Source: Spinacia oleracea (Eukaryota; Streptophyta; Magnoliopsida; Caryophyllales; Amaranthaceae). Taken from it: a stretch of DNA of 64,000 nt. This document shows, in pieces, positions 45,184 to 57,689 of the stretch. Position numbers and translations under genes: made by a program. The stretch's first letter is position 1. Every line of letters begins with the position of its first letter. The notes under the pieces were generated by a model. It was not told where the DNA came from. It did not search any database and was given only the letters and a program-made list of their open reading frames with translations. The stretch lies in the NCBI RefSeq assembly GCF_020520425.1, contig NC_079487.1, positions 133,756,385 to 133,820,384 on the forward strand. The letters run 5' to 3'.

Positions 45184-46343
45184 TCGACTTTAAGCTACTC
45201 GATATTTAAGTTTACTTTTTTAGAGATATAATAAAATCGAATTAAAGTATTATTGTACTTGAAAAGTCTTTTGTTTTTTGAGAGATATAATAAAAACGAA
45301 TTTAAGTATTATTGTACTTGAAAAGTTTTTGTTTTCTTTAATATATGGAGTACTTTATGTGTTTAAATTCAATGTTATTCATATGTTTGTTGTCCCGTAA
45401 CGGAGAAATATGTGAGGAAATATCACCTTATAAGCTCGGAGAGTTATTTCTGCTATTGCTAATTGGTTGTAGTGTGAAATCTATATTGGACTTATAAGTG
45501 GACCGAACTCTCATCCTTCTTGAGTTGTCCACACCCATTTCATAATTCTATAAAATTTAACAGAATTTTCAACGTTATTCTTATGAATAGAGTAAAAAAT
45601 CAAACTAATACGAGTTAATAAGAACAAAGAAAGTATTAATCTGTAATCCGTAACTCAAGACATTCTGTTGGGAAGTTTTTGTTTTTTTTTGGTAATTTGT
45701 AACTTTTTTTTTGTTGTTGATAGAAGTGAAAAAAGAGGCAAAATTCAGTAATATCATTCTTGTTATTGAATCAAGTTTGATCTAAGATTTCCAACCAACA
45801 AAGGGGTAAATAGGTTTAAGTTATTAACTTTACGGTCTGTTTGGTAGCCGGTTATAAGTGATGGCAATGAGAATGAATTTGTATGACAAATTGCAAGGAA
45901 AATCAATATTAATTTCCATGATAGTGCTTGTTCACACAAGATAACTATTTTTTCTTCATAAATCTGTATTATCATCTATTACCATTTGGGGAGTGTTATT
46001 TAGGTGGGAATTTAATATTAGGAAGAAAAACACCAATTTTGAGATAAGTTTTCAATATCATAGACATTATGGTGTTATTTTTCTTGCTATATACACTTAG
46101 ATTTATTCTCATCCCACCATTATTATCAGTTATCAAACTGAGCGTTTGCTCAACCAGTAATGAGTCATAATCAATTTCCTTATGGATTCATATTTTTAGC
46201 TATATTCTTTGAACTGCAATATAATCACTTCTAGTCGGTCAAGAATATAGATGACATAGTCCTCGTTGGTTAAGATCATGGAACACACGTTCGAGGACAG
46301 TAAACGAGAAGTGGGTGTGGATTGAGCATGTTTATAGTGATTA
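45184..46343. other. Spacer with duplicated 3' flank
   Basis: A block of about 70 bp with 'GAGATATAATAAAA(T/A)CGAATT' and 'AGTATTATTGTACTTGAAAA' is repeated in tandem at 45222-45340, directly after the small ORF. At 45833-46142, 'GGTCTGTTTGGTAGCC' and inverted 'CTCAGTTTGATAAC' may be a worn MITE. No gene. Confidence 0.4.
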
Positions 46344-46931
46344 TAGGGTGTAAATGAGCCAAGCGGAGCCGAGTACTACCATATTCATGTTCATTTAATT
46401 TAGGCGAGCTTGAGTCTGAACACGAGCTTTCAACCGAGCTCACTAATCTGTTCTAGCTTGGTTCGTTTAAGAGATTTTGGGTTCGTGAACTGTTCATGAA
46501 CATCTCGTTATTAATCGAGCCAAATTTATGAACGAGCTTTTTTCTTAAACGAGTTTTGCGCTTTAGAGTTTAACCTTTGGAAAATACAATTGTAAATGTG
46601 CACTACTTTCGCCTTTTAAATTCAATTTTTTTTATCCTACGATATATCTTTTGGATATTAAAAGTCAAAATACGATAATAAAGCAATCATGTATGGCAAA
46701 TTTGATTATGAACAAAAAAATTGGCGAGCTTGTTTATGAACACAAGGAAACCAGTTGTTCATGAACTTAAATGAACGAGCATGAGTTTGCTCATGTTCAA
46801 ACTAGCAAATTAAACGATCTTCAAAAGTTGTTCAAACTTGACTCATTTATTAAATAAACGAACATGAACGAGCTTTAACTGAGCACGAACCCGAGTAGTT
46901 TATTGAGAGTCTCGGCTCATTTACACCCCTA
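46344..46931. mobile_element. Non-autonomous hAT-like element, 'GAGC' subterminal family
   Basis: TIR TAGGGTGTAAATGAGCC and inverted TAGGGGTGTAAATGAGCCGAG; 8-bp flanks AGTGATTA / TGTGATCA (6 of 8 match). Subterminal 'CGAGC(T/C)' and 'GAACGAGC' motifs in mirrored arrays; 588 bp, non-coding. Confidence 0.85.
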
Positions 46932-46939
46932 TGTGATCA

Positions 46940-47473
46940 TATCGTGTTTATTGTGACGACTAACGAAAAATTCACATACATATAAATACGCAAAACACAC
47001 CACCAACAAGTAGCTACAAGGGTGGTTACTTCAACCTTAACAACATCACAAATTCATTCAAACACAACTTAAGTTACCAATCCATCAAAATTCACATACT
47101 TAAGATTTATGAAAAAAAGGCCAATGAAGCCTAAAACAGTCTTTATAAATAAGGAAAAGGACCATAAGAAGAATATAACATAATGTTCCATTACATGTCA
47201 GTCTAAAGAACAACCATAAGATCCTGCCTCAATACAGACCCAAAAAATGGCAATTTTACAAAGGTATCAAAATTAACAAGTTACCGAAGTAGTAATTAAT
47301 TAACAAGAGTCATCATCATCAGTGCCAGTTTTCTAAGCCGTAGAATAATTTGACAACAAAGACTTTAAAAATTTAAACAAAATATTCTTCTTCTCTGCTT
47401 ACCCTATTTTGTCAAAGGAGAGCTTTGAAGAATCCATCCACACTGAGTTGAAGTAGAACAAAAATTATCAAAT
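46940..47473. other. 3' UTR region of eIF4B and spacer
   Basis: Lies 3' of the inferred eIF4B stop codon on the minus strand. No other gene is seen. Confidence 0.45.
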
Positions 47474-50400
47474 TCACCATCTATCTCTTGACATAGACCT
47501 GCCGAAAACAAAATCGAAGCACCTATCAACCTCGGCAACAAACAAAAATGACAATGAATTCGGGAAAGAAGATAGCAGAGCGAGTATAACAGCTAAAACG
47601 TAATTAACCATGGACTAGGCCTGGTTATTGGGCGGGTCGGGTCAGGGTTGGTGCAGGTCAACACAAGTCAGGAAATAAAGGGTCAATTTTAGTGGGTCAC
47701 GGGTCAATAGCGGGCCGATAGTTGGCGGTCAATAAACGAACAAGGAAAAATGAAAAAGAGAGTCTTATGTGAATACGAGTTACGGAGTAATACAAAACTA
47801 GCCATATAATTTTTGTGTACAACAGCTAAAACATGATTAACCTTGCACACTGAAAGTGAACAATCAACACATATAACAGTTTTTATTTTAATCCATCATT
47901 ACCAAAAAGTAAATTCAGCACCATGTCACGAGCTGATAGTTTCCCTGGTGCTAGAGCATGGCAAGTCCCTTATTAAGCAACTCCCTGGTGATAGTTTGGT
48001 GTAAGTTAATTCCTCAGTCCCGGACTACTCGCCCCGCTTTCCATATAGAGCCATCCCATAATACTTGCCCTGTTTCTATAAATGACATTTTATTTTATTT
48101 TATATTGTTTGTTACCTAAGGTCCAACTTGTACTCCTAATATCTAAAAAAAACGAAGGTCCCACACATTTCCCACTAACTATATTAAAAAAGTACCCCAC
48201 TATCAACTACCAGCTAATCAAATAATAAGTCAATTAAATTGCCTAGAACTTTGTGCCTGTCAAACCGGGGCGAGTATTCCAGGACGGAAGGAGTATTTCA
48301 TTATGTGTTGGGTTTCCTAGCTTATTGTTGTGCTTATGCTTGTTGCGCAAAAGGGGTAGGTTGGCCTGGATATAGCCTACAGGATTCTGACGCCATAAGA
48401 AGTGATATACGCTTGTTCCAGGACAACCAACTAAGAATAGCTACTATAATGCTGGTTTAGCTGGAAAAGTGCAAACTCTATTATATAGCCTAGGGATTTA
48501 TACACAGGAAAATAGAGAAAAATTCTCTTTACTTACGACTAGAAGTGAACTATTTTGCTGTGGATCTTATTGAAATAAGTTCAAAATCACTTCAAACATT
48601 GACAGTCAATAACCACATCAAAATCCACTTTGGATCCCAACATTAGGGGTGGATGTGCCCTACCATTTCATAAACAATAATTGTCTCACATTCAAATTAT
48701 TTAAACTGTACAATAACAAATTTCAGATTATTTTTTACATTAACTAGAATTAAGGAAACAACTCAAGCAAGTACCCGGCTTTGAAGTATGTTATTGTATT
48801 GAATGGTGCCCAACCAAGTTTAAAATCCTAGATCCTCCACTATATAGCACAAATGTATGATCGCAGAAAAGTAATAATTTAAGCATTGCTTAGAAATATA
48901 TATTGTACGGAGTATTGTTCAGTTATTAATAAAAATGTAAATAAGAGGGTGGAAAATATTAAAATAAGTTTAACTTATTGAAAGATATTTGAGAAAGCAA
49001 AGGTCATTTTGAGACTACAGATCATAAAAGAAGTTGCTGGTCATTCAAAGAAAACTTTCTGCGGAGTTTCCTTGAGTTACTGACTTTCAGAAACGGGACA
49101 CGTGACCTTCAATGAGATTTTATGTGCATCAAAGGGTAGATCGGATTCAGGAACGAACTGGGGAGAAAAGAAGGGTAAAAATTGAATTTCTGGTGTAGAT
49201 AAGAGAACATGTTATCCCACTTAGGGGTGTGCAGAATTTGACCGGGTCCTGAATCCGGTCCGGAACCGGACCTGAATTGTCCGGACCGGTCCGGACCGGT
49301 GGATTCAGGACCGGACACCGGGTTTCAAAAATCATACAATCCGGATTTAGGACAGGTCCGGACAAAAACCGGGTAAATCCGGTATTGTCCGGAACCCGTT
49401 TAAATTAAAAAAAAAAATAAACTTTTTTTTGTTTGACACCTGTTAACAACAAAAATAGGGTTATCTTTTTGCGAGACTATCATTCACGAATCACGGCGCC
49501 TCCCTCCCTCATTCTCTCTCCTCCTCCCTCCCTCCCTCATTCTCTCTCCTCATCTCTCCTTCAATTCTGGATTTGAGCTATGGCTAAGATGGATCAACCT
49601 TTGACATACAGAGATTATCAAAGAGGCGGATGCCAATGGAGATGGTGTTATTAGTTTTCATGAGTTTGCTTCTATTATGGCTAAATCTGCTGCTAGTTTT
49701 CTTGGCCTTCCTATCTCACAATTTAGAGATTTAACAGGCTGATTTATGTAAACCAATTGGTTTGTTGATTACCTGGTTCGTTTATTTGATATTTGCATCT
49801 ACATTTACATTTTTCATAATAATAACAATAATATATAAGCTGGATTTCAAACAAATTATTATCGACATTTATATTTTGTCATTTTCATATGTTCATGTTC
49901 TTAGATTTTGCAGATCTAAAACCTTAGAAATCAAGGGAATTTGACTTTTTTTTTAATGAAAAAAATACAGCAGATTTTTCAACTTTGCAAAAACCGGACC
50001 AACAGGTCTAGAACCGGTCCGGTCCGGAATTTACAGGACAGGACCGGTCTTGTCCGGATTAATTCAGGACCGGTCTCCGGACACGGGAAAAACTAAATTC
50101 CGGACCCGGTCCATTCCGGATCCGGTCCGGACCGGGCCGGATTTTGACCGGTGCACAGCCCTGATCCCACTTATCGTAGTTCCACTGCCGTTAACCCAGA
50201 CAACAAGCCAAATATCAGGTAAATTTCAGATTTCATATACTGGGACTGGTATCGCGAAAAAAAGGAGAAAAAAACTATTCAGCAAACTAAAGCTACTGCA
50301 GTGACCTAATAAATGTAATGAGCTGCATATAAACATGGGATTATACGAGATTATTTCACTTAACAAGATGTTTCAGGGTGTTACTACGAGGATTATACAA

Positions 50401-53400
50401 AGAGCCACGAGCACAATTCAACTACCCATAAGCATAAATATGTAAACGTTAATGGAAAGAAAATCAGTCGTTAATGGTCAAACTAGAATCTTAGAATCCA
50501 ATCATATCACGAGCATAAAAAACCAAGTATTTGCAGCACAAGCAGTCTCGCATTATTATCACACAAAGAGACGGACAATTAACAGAAAAGATGGCATCTC
50601 ATTTAACAAGACATCTTAGGGTGTTACTGACAACTTGATAAATACAAAATAATAGTATAATATTACCTGTCAAAGTCTCTATTTCCCAGGAACCCTCCTC
50701 TATCTCTACCACCTTGGAAACTTCCTCTTCTATCTTCTCCTGGTCTTGTCCATACATCTCCTGTTCCGCGTGACCGGGGCCTGTCCATCGCTTCCGGAAC
50801 TCGGCCATTATCAACAGATCCAGACTGAGAGGGAGGTCTCTCTGGATAACTAGTAAATCTCCCAGCTCCAGAACTTGGCCTAGAGCCATGCCTCGAGCCT
50901 GGCCTTTCCACTGCTTTCTGACCAAACCGAACCTTGTCATCCAATTCCCTAATCAGAGCTTCCAAATCACTCTCTTTGCTCTTTATAAGATCAGGTAAAC
51001 TAGTTTGTTCACCTTCAGACTCCTGGTGGGGAACACCATTACCAGATTCTTTCTCGAGTTCCTTCCTTAGATTCTCAATTTCTTCCTTCAAAGCCTTTTC
51101 TTCCTCCGTCTCAGACCTAAGAAGTTTAAAATGTGCAACATGAATAGAAAATCCACAAAACAATTTAAAGTTCGATAGCAGTTTGACCATTCCTACGTAT
51201 TTGAAAGAATTAAAGGCACAGAACCATCTGAAACCATTACACAACTAGCATATTCCTAGAATAATCACTCATTAAGGAACTTTTTCACATAATTTAAAAT
51301 GTTTCCAATAGAATCTACAAAACCCAAAAGGAAATACTAGGAGTATTCACTGCACTCTCTCATTTCAAATAGAAGACCATGCAAGTATCCTAGACTACAT
51401 TTACATCAGCTTAGAATTGAACGAAAAAGTTCCAAGTATGGAGCTAATCCAGCATAAGATATCAATGTAATTTTGATTCACATACAATTAAGAAACTTAA
51501 TACAAATTTTACAAATTTGTCAGTTTGTCACACACCAATATCAATTAAAATGAAAGCACAGATTCAGAATTGCAACTTATCACCATAAGAAAGGCAACAA
51601 ATTAAAAATCTGATGCTCTCCAGGTTTTTTCTTCATGCCACTATGACTCATCATTATCATTATCATTACCCCATTGCCTCAAAGAGGCTCCCGCAAGAAG
51701 CGAGGTAAGGGGGGGCCGGACGTACGCAACCTTACCCCTGCAATTGCAGAGAGGTTGTTTCCAATTGACCCAAAAGCGATAGCGGGACGACAACGGGACG
51801 ACCATCTTCTACTTCATGGAAAGGAAGCGAAAAGGTTTTAAAAGCCATTTTGATTTAGTCCATTACATCCCACAGCCAAAAAAACAAATGAATCTTTGAC
51901 TCCATCGGAAATGGACAATTCATGCCACTATGACTAACCCTCCAAAATACTCTTTCCTCTGTACCCCTTCTATCTCTTTCTTAAAGAAAATAAAGTACTA
52001 AGCCTTGTAAAAAGTATAAATATATTCACTAAACAAAGTAACCTCTCTTTTATCATGGCCCCGCTTAGGTAAGTGGAATCCTCTTTCTTAATTAAAATAC
52101 TGTTCCAAAAGCATTAGAGCCTTAGGCTTCAAGAAGAAAAGCAATCGAACAACCATCCATCAAAGCAAAGTTTTCTCTATTAAAATAAGAACACAGCTTA
52201 CAAAATGAGGGAAACTCCACCAAAAAAAGAAGCATATCTCCTACACTTCATTGGTAACATCAAACAGCTCATTCTCCATATAGCAGTAGCTGCCAACAAG
52301 TAACATCTAATGTTATGAGCAATGTTTTGTATTTTCCTACTTATGGAATACCTGCTTAATATAAGCCTTCAGAAGACCTTCTAAGAAAGGACGGTCCTAC
52401 AAAATAATCCAGTGAGAAGATCTTACCCTACCATGACCATTAACCCCAAGAAGGGCAAGAATTGAACAGGCTATCACACATAAATGAAAAGCGAACAAGT
52501 TCTCTAGATTATTACACAAAACAAATGAACCATCCATCAAACATGCCAATCAAGACACTCGTCCTTTGACTCGATCCACCAACAATAATAAATGAACAAA
52601 ACAGCTCCCTTAAAGATATAGTTAAGCTACTGAGTACTGAAGCTCAGGCAAGAACTCAATCCGAAAAAGTGGGTCATAGCTCATAAGTGTGTTGGAAATC
52701 ACACATATTGAGGACAAAGGCTGTCAAGTTAGCATGCAACTTACAAAACAGAACCTTTCTGCAGTTTACAAGAACCTGATACAACACACAGGCTAACTTC
52801 TTATGCTCAGTCGTGATTCAGAAACTATCTTTGGCACCCAACCCGAGTTGGTTGCACAATAATTCTGTGAGCCAAAGCACACAGTTTTAATAGGACGAGT
52901 CAAAGACATTATACATCAGCTTTACCTACAGTACACATTTACTGCTGTAATCTACCTCCCACGGCCAAGGTTGATAAAAACTAGCAGCAGATTTATTAAT
53001 CAACCAATAGCAATAATATTACTTGTAACTTGCAAGTCAATCACCCTATATACATGCACAATGGCAGGTGAATAAGAGCACAAGAAGAATGCATAAAGAT
53101 GAAATTATGATGTTAAAAAATAAAAATAAACGTTGGGATATTCACAACAGATACTAAAATAGCACCATGGGAACAAGATAAATAGCTCCAGTCACACCAC
53201 CTTTCTAGAGATCTAAAAATAAAGAGTAGAGACAAACAATATAACAAGTATCAACAGTTAAAGACAACCATAGATAAAAATCACATAAAAGCCTAGAAAT
53301 TCGAAAGAACACTTGGTATTTCTTTGTCACAAACTCACAACTAAACCTACAAGTTAAAAAGCCTATCTTTTGTTCCGTCTACTGTAATCTGATTATAAAG

Positions 53401-55029
53401 GGCCCAACTTTGTGCAAAGCCTTAATATAGGTGATGCTAGGATTCACAAACGCGTCAAGAGGCTTTACAGACAACCTAGACTATGTAATGTCGTCGATGC
53501 AGAACACCGAGTTCTTCTCATTCCGTTTCAAAAGTTCCAATCTAGTCACTGTCTGGATAGCTCACACTCTCAAGCACTGAAGCACGCAGCACAAAAGGAG
53601 ACAACCATTTGCTAATTACTTATTTACTCCCAACATACTCAAGCAAAGCTATTATTAGGAAACTTCAAACACAACAGGAAATTAGGAATGCATGCATTCA
53701 TTCACTCATTAACACTAATTAACATATAATGCATGCATTCATTCACTCATTAACACTAATTAACATATAATGCATGCATTACCCTATCTTAATAAAACTA
53801 TAAAAGAACAAAGCAACATCATGATTCATGAACACAATGCAGTATCAAAAAAAGACAAACCTATCAACTCGACGATGATCTAACTCAAGATCAATCTTCC
53901 TCCAATCCAAACCTTTCTGTTCCAACAAAAGCTCCCTAGGTTTAGCATCCCCAAAAGGATTCACCTTGGCTCTAGGCTTCACCTCCACACCACCACCACC
54001 ACCACCACCTAAACTCTCCGACCCGCGGTTACTTTGTGAGCTAGCGGGCCGACTTCCCTGTGAACTTGTGGGCCTACTACCACTAGTACTCCCACTAGTT
54101 ACCCCCTTTTTAGCCTCAATTTCAGAATCCAATTTCTTCCAATCCAAACCCTTCTCAGCCAACACATCCTCTCTGGGCCTCGCCGCCCCAAACGGGTTTG
54201 CCTTACTAGCTGTTGTTTCCTCAGTCACCGGTTTTGCCACATTTTCACCGTTTCTTGCTGATGGAGGAGCTAACACCAATCTAGTCCTCCCTAATTCTCT
54301 CTCTCCACCCAAATCACCACCTCCCCTCCTCCAATCCGAACCCGAATCACGAAAACCAGAACCAAATGAACTCGATCTCCCTCCTCCTCCTCCTCCTCCT
54401 CCGCCGCCGCCCATGCTGGGCGGCGGTTGTGGCTTTTTCCCGAAGCTCCAATTGTCAACCTCATCAGCCCTAGACCCACCTCCCAAATCCCCATACCTTG
54501 AACCACCACCACCACCCCCACCACCACTACTAAATCCACCTCTTCCACTATCCATCATTGAAACTGGCTTCTTCATAGAAGCCCAATTATCAACCTCATC
54601 AGCCCTAGAAGGCGGAGGCGGCATCGCATCAAAATCCCTTCCTTTCTGTCTCCTATCATCATCGAACCCACGACGTTGGTTTCTCCGATCATCACCATAG
54701 CTAGAAAACCCACCTCCGAGACGCGACCCAGAAAAATCATCGTCGGCGCGTGGCTTTGGAGCAGTAGGCAACTGGAGCATTTCGTCAGGGGTTAAACGGG
54801 TAGATCCGGAAGAAACCTGGGTCCCCTTTGACCCGTAAGAAGCAAACTCAGAGAGTGTCATCTTTTTCTTCTTTGGTTTTGCTGTGACAGCTTCTCTGAG
54901 AGACGGGAAGCTCTGGGTGTTTGTTTTGGCGGCGGCTGCGGTTGCGGTGGCTGCATTTTCTCTCTCCTCGGCTTCTTCTCGTTCGGCTTCGGCGGCCCAA
55001 GAGCCGACACCACCCCAAGGTTTCGACAT
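47474..55029 (-). CDS. EIF4B: Eukaryotic translation initiation factor 4B, plant type
   Basis: Stimulates the eIF4A/eIF4F helicase and binds RNA and poly(A)-binding protein during cytosolic translation initiation. Coding exons: 53861-55029, 50667-51116 and a terminal 25-nt exon at 47474-47498; 1644 nt, 547 aa, near the plant eIF4B length of about 530-550. The N-terminus 'MSKPWGGVGSWA' is the family hallmark. Next come the 'LREA' region and Gly/Arg-rich segments with two 'SRADEVDNW' repeats. Two 'NPFG(A/D)A(R/K)PRE' units with 'KGLDW(K/R)K(L/I)D' repeats follow. Exon 2 opens with an 'EEEKALKEEIENLRKELEK' coiled coil and ends in an RG-rich tail. The last exon adds 'SMSRDRW', like the SRSRERW-type end of relatives; its acceptor and frame fit but it is inferred from only 25 nt. 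Introns are 2.7 and 3.2 kb and hold a SINE and MITEs. Conserved, probably essential. Confidence 0.88.
47620..47760. repeat. GC-rich hAT-like end fragment in eIF4B intron 2
   Basis: 'TAGGCCTGGTTATTGGGCGG' followed by GGGTC/GGTCA motifs resembles one end of a hAT-like MITE of yet another family. I cannot find the matching end, so it is probably truncated. Confidence 0.4.
48009..48293. mobile_element. Stowaway-type MITE in eIF4B intron 2
   Basis: The ends ATTCCTCAGTCCCGGAC and inverted CTCCTTCCGTCCTGGAA are diverged relatives of CTCCCTCCGTCCC, with TA before (48007-48008) and after (48294-48295). 285 bp; internal 'GTCAAACCGG' shared with 13584 and 36236. Confidence 0.75.
49222..50163. mobile_element. 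hAT-type element carrying a calmodulin-like gene fragment, in eIF4B intron 2
   Basis: TIR TAGGGGTGTGCAGAATTTGACCGG and inverted CAGGGCTGTGCACCGGTC, with a perfect 8-bp duplication ATCCCACT (49214-49221, 50164-50171). Subterminal arrays of GGTCCGGACCGG mark both ends. Between them, non-repetitive DNA of about 49490-49750 contains coding sequence of a host gene (next entry) preceded by a CTCCCTCC/CTCTCTCC tract. 942 bp, no transposase. Confidence 0.9.
49580..49742 (+). pseudogene. Captured EF-hand fragment of a calmodulin-like (CML) gene
   Basis: From 49580 one frame reads 'MAKMDQPLTY'. From 49611 another frame reads an 'IIKEAD' helix, the EF-hand loop 'DANGDGVISFHEF', then 'ASIMAKSAASFLGLPIS', with a stop at 49740-49742. 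In plant CML15/16-type proteins these two parts are adjacent ('AKMGQPLTY' then 'MIKEAD.NGDGVISF.EFASIMAKSA'), so roughly 11 nt were lost at the junction. All calcium-ligand positions of the loop (D, N, D, I carbonyl, S, E) are kept. It is a gene piece carried by the hAT element, not a working calcium sensor. It is on the strand opposite to eIF4B. Confidence 0.8.
51649..51918 (-). mobile_element. SINE with Angio-domain, eIF4B intron 1
   Basis: On the minus strand it contains 'GGAAACAACCTCTCTGCAAT' and 'GGGTAAGGTTGCGTACGTCC', the conserved block seen in many angiosperm SINEs. It ends in an (AATGAT)n-like tail at the low-coordinate side. The 17-bp sequence TTCATGCCACTATGACT flanks it exactly (51632-51648, 51919-51935). 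Confidence 0.8.
53687..53772. repeat. Tandem duplication of about 43 bp in eIF4B intron 1
   Basis: 'ATGCATGCATTCATTCACTC' followed by 'ATTAACACTAATTAACATAT' occurs twice in direct succession with no visible difference, so the duplication is recent. Confidence 0.85.
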
Positions 55030-55231
55030 CGGCGAAAATGGGCGGAAAAGTTGTGCGCAAAATGGGAAGATCTGGTTGTGTGTGTGAGAAGGAAGATGTG
55101 TGTTTCAGAAAATGGGAGGTTGAGCAAGGGTAAACTCAGAAAATAGTGGCCAGTTTTTTTGGTTCTTTTTTTTGTATTTAATTAATTTTAAAATGGGGAA
55201 TATTTTATTATTTTATTTGATTAATTTAGGT

Positions 55232-55272
<41 letters not shown>

Positions 55273-55551
55273 TTCGCCGAGTAAAAATGATTAGATCTTC
55301 CAAAAGGTTGAAGTTCTATCACCATTAGGGACGCTTTGAAGGCTCTATGTCTATCTTGTTAAATTGGTTCGGATTGACCCTTTTAAAGTTCTGACCCGGT
55401 AAAATATTTCATCTTACCTTAAAAAAGATATAATTTTATAATTTCGGAAAAATAAACTTTTTATGTTTTTTACTTTTGCAATAGTTAGGGCCCCGACTAA
55501 AGAAATGGGTCCCTAATTGAGGTGGGGGAGTAATTTTTGTATTTTTCTAGA
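55030..55551. other. Upstream region of eIF4B
   Basis: Holds the eIF4B leader and promoter (minus strand) and an (AAT)n microsatellite at about 55233-55272. No gene. Confidence 0.5.
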
Positions 55552-56323
55552 GGCAAAATTGTCAAAAAGTACCTTGTTTTTGCCTCAATTTGTGAGCTAG
55601 TACCTTATATTTTTTTATTTTGTCAAATAGTACCTTGAATTAAAAAATTATTTTAAAAATGGGACCTTACTCCAACATTCCGGGCATAAATTAACTTTTT
55701 CCGGCCAATTTTTCAAATTTCCCTCCAAACTATTGTGCGTGTGCAACAAACAAGCCACAAACTCACGCGCCTTTGCTTTTCTCTTATAAGAACAGCAACA
55801 ACAACACCTAGACAACACTTTAAGATCTACAACATTTTATTTTGGAGGGAAGCAGCAGGTTTATTGGGGGGAAACCAACTAAATTGAGCCAACAAACGGA
55901 ATGGATGTCAGTTTTTGGACCACATTAAAGGACGAAGATGACAGCAGCAATTGGAATCAATGACAGCAACCAGAAAGATAAAAGTGATAAATGGTGTGGT
56001 TGAGTTTTTAATGTTGACTGAAAATGGTGGTTGAGGATTCAGTGTTGGAGCAGAGAATGGAGTAAATGAGAAGATGAAAGGGCGTTGGATGTTTAAATGT
56101 GGTTTGATGTTAAAAGCGTGTGTGCACGCGTTAATTTCCCTCCCAAAATGAGCCAACAAACGGAATGGATGGCCGGAAAAGGTTAATTTTGCTCGGAATG
56201 TTGGAGTAAGGTCCCATATTTAAAACAATTTTTTAATTCAAGGTACTATTTGACAAAATTAAAAATATAAGTTACTAGCTCACAAACTGAGACAAAAACA
56301 AGGTACTTTTTGACAATTTTGCC
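55552..56323. mobile_element. Long-TIR MULE-type element
   Basis: Inverted arms of about 150 bp begin GGCAAAATTGTCAAAAAGTA at both ends and include 'GGAATGTTGGAGTAAGGTCC'. The 9-bp duplication TTTTCTAGA is perfect (55543-55551, 56324-56332). The middle (about 55730-56110) is non-repetitive and has a short ORF on the minus strand with no recognisable similarity. 772 bp, no transposase. Confidence 0.88.
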
Positions 56324-57658
56324 TTTTCTAGACAAAGTGAACAACATTTTTCATTAATTACTTTTGAGAATTAAAAATAGTTTCAAATGTATAACTTATT
56401 TTTAGCGGAGCTTAAAACCTTGTAAAACTTAATCGAATTTAAAATATGTACTCAATTTTACACGTTTCTTGTATCACAAATTCTTATTTACAATGGTTGT
56501 ACAATAAATATTGTACATCAAAGTAAAAGTTAACTCAAAATGTCTAAAAGTTAAACTTATATATGTAAAAGTTATCCATTTTTTAATGATAAATTTTTTC
56601 ATTTTAATAAAAATCGTTTCTTCAAAATCACTAATAATGTATAAAATTAATCATTTAACTCTTTAAAATGTATATCTATCAACATTTTTTTTACTAATAT
56701 AAAAGTTAATCAAAACTAGGTTAAAGTTACAAAAAAATAGGTAAAAGTTATCTTAGTGTACAATAAATTTATTGTACACCTAGTACGCGCAAGACCTTTT
56801 GGTATTGTATATGTCTGTTTAAGTAAATAAATATTTTTTTAAGTTTTATGTCATATTTTTGTTCCATTTTATTTTTTCCGGTGAACTTTCACCTTCCATG
56901 ACTCGTTACATGCATAGTACCTTCGTTATTGTTGAGTTCTACTAGTTTAAAATTTCTTGATATAGCCAAATTTTAACGTAAATCTCACCATCAGTAAAAA
57001 TATTATCATGTGAGATTTTGATAAATTTATCTATTAACTTTTTATAACTTTTGCAAAAATATAAATACTAGTATATCTTATTTAAAATTTTCTTGGAACT
57101 GCAAAAGCTCTTACATGATAAACAAAAAATACCAAAGCGACCGAGTAGGAGTAAGCACTAAATCAAACTCTTGGTTCAATTACAATATAACATTCATTAA
57201 AATTTTAGTGTCTTTTTAAAATAAAGTTTACAATTGTTATATGGTTAAAACTGGGTTCATATGGAAAAGGGTAGGGATCAATTAATATGAAAAAGTGCAG
57301 AGATCAATTACTTTAGTAATGAGGATGTAGAGATATCGATTAAAACATTTGCAATACTATTATGTGATATAGATGGGATATAAAAAAGAAGTGTAAACAA
57401 GAATGAAATTGCCAACAAGTATAAGGAAAGTCTCTAAGATATTATATTGAATGTTTCAAGGAGAGTCTAAAAAAGAATGCAATATTTGTATAATTTATTT
57501 ATTTATTTTGTATATGAAAAATCTCGAAATACAAATGAGATTCGATCTTATGTCTCGAATATCACTTTTAATCCTTTACCAAGTTACCAACAGGTTCAAA
57601 AGACCACATGATCTCACAAACGAAGCGGTTTCAATTTCATCTCCTTTTCTTGTTTCTA

Positions 57659-57689
<31 letters not shown>

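Noticed and set aside
50050-50304. 84-aa plus-strand ORF
   Set aside because: It starts within the GGTCCGGACC array of the hAT element and runs into the intron; no protein signal.
53966-54700. 244-aa proline-rich ORF on the plus strand
   Set aside because: It is the antisense of the Gly-rich first exon of eIF4B. Its composition is explained entirely by the minus-strand gene.
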